DNA from: an uncultured Actinomycetes bacterium
GTDB lineage: Bacteria > Actinomycetota > Actinomycetes > Nanopelagicales > Nanopelagicaceae
Length of the DNA stretch: 6,585 bases
Direction: 5' to 3'
NCBI GenBank assembly: GCA_903921405.1
Contig: CAIXPV010000041.1
Span: forward strand, 1-6,585
Position 1 is the first letter of the stretch; each line of letters begins with the position of its first letter. Under the pieces are notes generated by a model. The model did not search any database. It saw nothing but the letters and a program-made list of their open reading frames with translations, and was not told where the DNA came from. Shown piece after piece: positions 5,579 through 6,585 of the stretch. The translations under genes and the position numbers were made by a program.

Positions 5579-6217
5579 ATGAATGTACATGTCGCCAACC
5601 ACCCCTTGATTGCCCACAAATTAACGGTTTTACGCGATGAACGTACGGATTCCCCAACTTTTCGCCGCTTGGTTGAGGAGTTAGTAACTCTGCTTGCATA
5701 TGAAGCTACTCGAGATGTTCGTACTCACACTGTTTCGATTACGACTCCCGTGACTAAGACGCAGGGTCTAAAGATGGCAGAACCGAGACCAGTTGTCGTC
5801 CCAATCTTGCGCGCAGGTCTTGGAATGTTAGAAGGTATGAGCAAGTTAATTCCAACTGCAGAAGTTGGCTTTCTTGGCATGGTCAGAGATGAGAAAACAC
5901 TTCAAGCAAGTACATATGCCAATCGCCTGCCCGATGATTTATCTGGACGTCAAGTTTTTGTATTAGACCCTATGTTGGCAACAGGTGGAACCTTGATTGC
6001 GGCATTTCATTACCTCATTGACCTTGGCGCAAATGACATCACCGCAATTTGCATACTCTCAGCACCTGAAGGTATCGCCGCCGTTGAAAAAGAGTTTGCC
6101 AGCAGTAAAGTTCCAATCACAATTGTTACTGGCGCTTTGGATGAGAAGTTGAATGAGAATGGTTACATCGTTCCAGGTTTGGGCGATGCCGGCGACAGAT
6201 TGTATGGAGTTGTATAA
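5579..6217 (+). CDS. upp: Uracil phosphoribosyltransferase
   Basis: This cytoplasmic enzyme converts uracil and PRPP to UMP and pyrophosphate in pyrimidine salvage. The 212-residue length is normal. The N-terminal NHPLIAHKLTVLRDERT (7-23) and FRRLVEELVTLLAYEATRD (28-46) are characteristic of bacterial Upp. PILRAGLGM (75-83) precedes the flexible loop. VLDPMLATGGT (128-138) is the PRPP-binding loop, and PGLGDAGDRLYG (199-210) is the uracil-binding C-terminus. The ATG at 5579 gives the expected N-terminus and sits 7 bases after a -10 box. The malic enzyme gene starts on the base after the TAA, so the two are probably one transcript. The gene is divergent from the TadA-associated gene. The sequence is intact with no odd residues. 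Confidence 0.96.
   Translation: MNVHVANHPLIAHKLTVLRDERTDSPTFRRLVEELVTLLAYEATRDVRTHTVSITTPVTKTQGLKMAEPRPVVVPILRAGLGMLEGMSKLIPTAEVGFLGMVRDEKTLQASTYANRLPDDLSGRQVFVLDPMLATGGTLIAAFHYLIDLGANDITAICILSAPEGIAAVEKEFASSKVPITIVTGALDEKLNENGYIVPGLGDAGDRLYGVV
6206..6209 (+). promoter_or_regulatory. Ribosome binding site of the malic enzyme gene, inside the upp coding end
   Basis: GGAG within the last codons of upp lies 8 bases before the ATG at 6218. It supports that start directly after the upp TAA and independent or coupled initiation from a shared mRNA. Confidence 0.6.
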
Positions 6218-6585
6218 ATGGCATCAACATCACCTGGATATGGAATCACAATTCGCGTTGAAGGATTTCCTGCATCTCAGCCCGTAGCTTTAGCTACATC
6301 GATAATTACGGCGGCAGGTGCAACTATTACTGCGCTAGATGTCGTTGAGTCACTTTTGGAGAAAGTAGTTATCGATATAACCTGCGACACAATTGATTCT
6401 GGACATGCCGATGAAATCTCTGTTGCACTGTCAAAAAACTCAGATCTTACGGTCCGTAAAGTAAGTGACCGAACTTTCTTGCTTCACCTTGGTGGCAAGA
6501 TTGAGATTCAATCAAAAGTCCCATTAAAGACGCGTGATGATTTATCCCGCGCCTACACACCGGGTGTTGCACGAATCTGCCAGGC
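6218..6585 (+). CDS. NAD(P)-dependent malic enzyme with N-terminal ACT domain, N-terminal part (rest beyond window)
   Basis: Malic enzyme oxidatively decarboxylates malate to pyruvate and CO2 while reducing NAD(P). The window holds 122 complete codons plus two bases, with no stop. Residues 8-90 form an ACT-like domain (GITIRVEG, then a helix around 22-33, then strand-helix-strand), a module that often binds small effectors. Then comes the small-type bacterial malic enzyme entry: KIEIQSKVPLKTRDDLSRAY (94-113) running into TPGVARIC. The Tyr in AYTPGVA (Y113) is thought to be the catalytic acid in this family. The metal and nucleotide sites lie beyond the edge, so cofactor preference cannot be read. 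The ATG follows the upp stop codon with no gap, and a GGAG site sits 8 bases upstream. Confidence 0.88.
   Translation, partial: MASTSPGYGITIRVEGFPASQPVALATSIITAAGATITALDVVESLLEKVVIDITCDTIDSGHADEISVALSKNSDLTVRKVSDRTFLLHLGGKIEIQSKVPLKTRDDLSRAYTPGVARICQ

Noticed and set aside
5525..5617. Extended N-terminus of the TadA-associated protein from GTG at 5617 or ATG at 5590
   Set aside because: The GTG start overlaps upp by 39 bases and both starts run through the upp promoter; the extra residues do not resemble the family.

Overview
The window looks like a compact chromosomal segment from an actinobacterium with moderate to low GC (mid-40s percent by eye, not computed). Three things point there. 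There is an actinobacterial 'tRNA adenosine deaminase-associated' gene coupled to tadA. The C-terminal OB-fold of the transporter is a type I know from actinobacterial genomes. Two genes have a TANNNT box 6-7 bases before the start codon and no Shine-Dalgarno sequence, which is the leaderless layout common in that phylum. Small gaps and overlapping genes fit a streamlined aquatic lineage such as the freshwater acI/Nanopelagicales group. That placement is inference; no marker gene proves it.

Layout. (1) 1-588, minus: the first 196 residues of an exported protein with a signal peptide, a small Ig/transthyretin-like domain and the apparent start of a kelch-type propeller. It runs off the left edge. 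Its 99-base leader holds a possible 11-codon upstream ORF and two mutually exclusive base-paired structures around the ribosome binding site. (2) 688-2106, minus: an aldehyde dehydrogenase of the succinate-semialdehyde dehydrogenase type, probably with a leaderless mRNA. (3) 2213-4546, plus, divergent from it: a 777-residue KimA-like APC-superfamily transporter (probable K+ importer), with a USP-like cytoplasmic domain and then an OB-fold fused to its C-terminus. (4) 4518-4976, minus: tadA, overlapping the transporter tail to tail by 29 bases. (5) 4973-5524, minus: the TadA-associated protein, joined to tadA by a GTGA overlap. (6) 5579-6217, plus: upp (uracil phosphoribosyltransferase), probably leaderless. 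(7) 6218-6585, plus: the start of an NAD(P)-malic enzyme with an N-terminal ACT domain, beginning on the base after the upp stop codon and running off the right edge.

Functionally this is mostly housekeeping: tRNA wobble editing (tadA and partner), pyrimidine salvage (upp), C4 and aldehyde metabolism (malic enzyme, semialdehyde dehydrogenase) and probable potassium homeostasis (transporter). The most unusual points are the transporter-OB-fold fusion and the structured leader of the exported protein. I see no tRNA or rRNA gene, CRISPR array, insertion sequence or prophage gene. No stretch longer than about 110 bases lacks a coding sequence.
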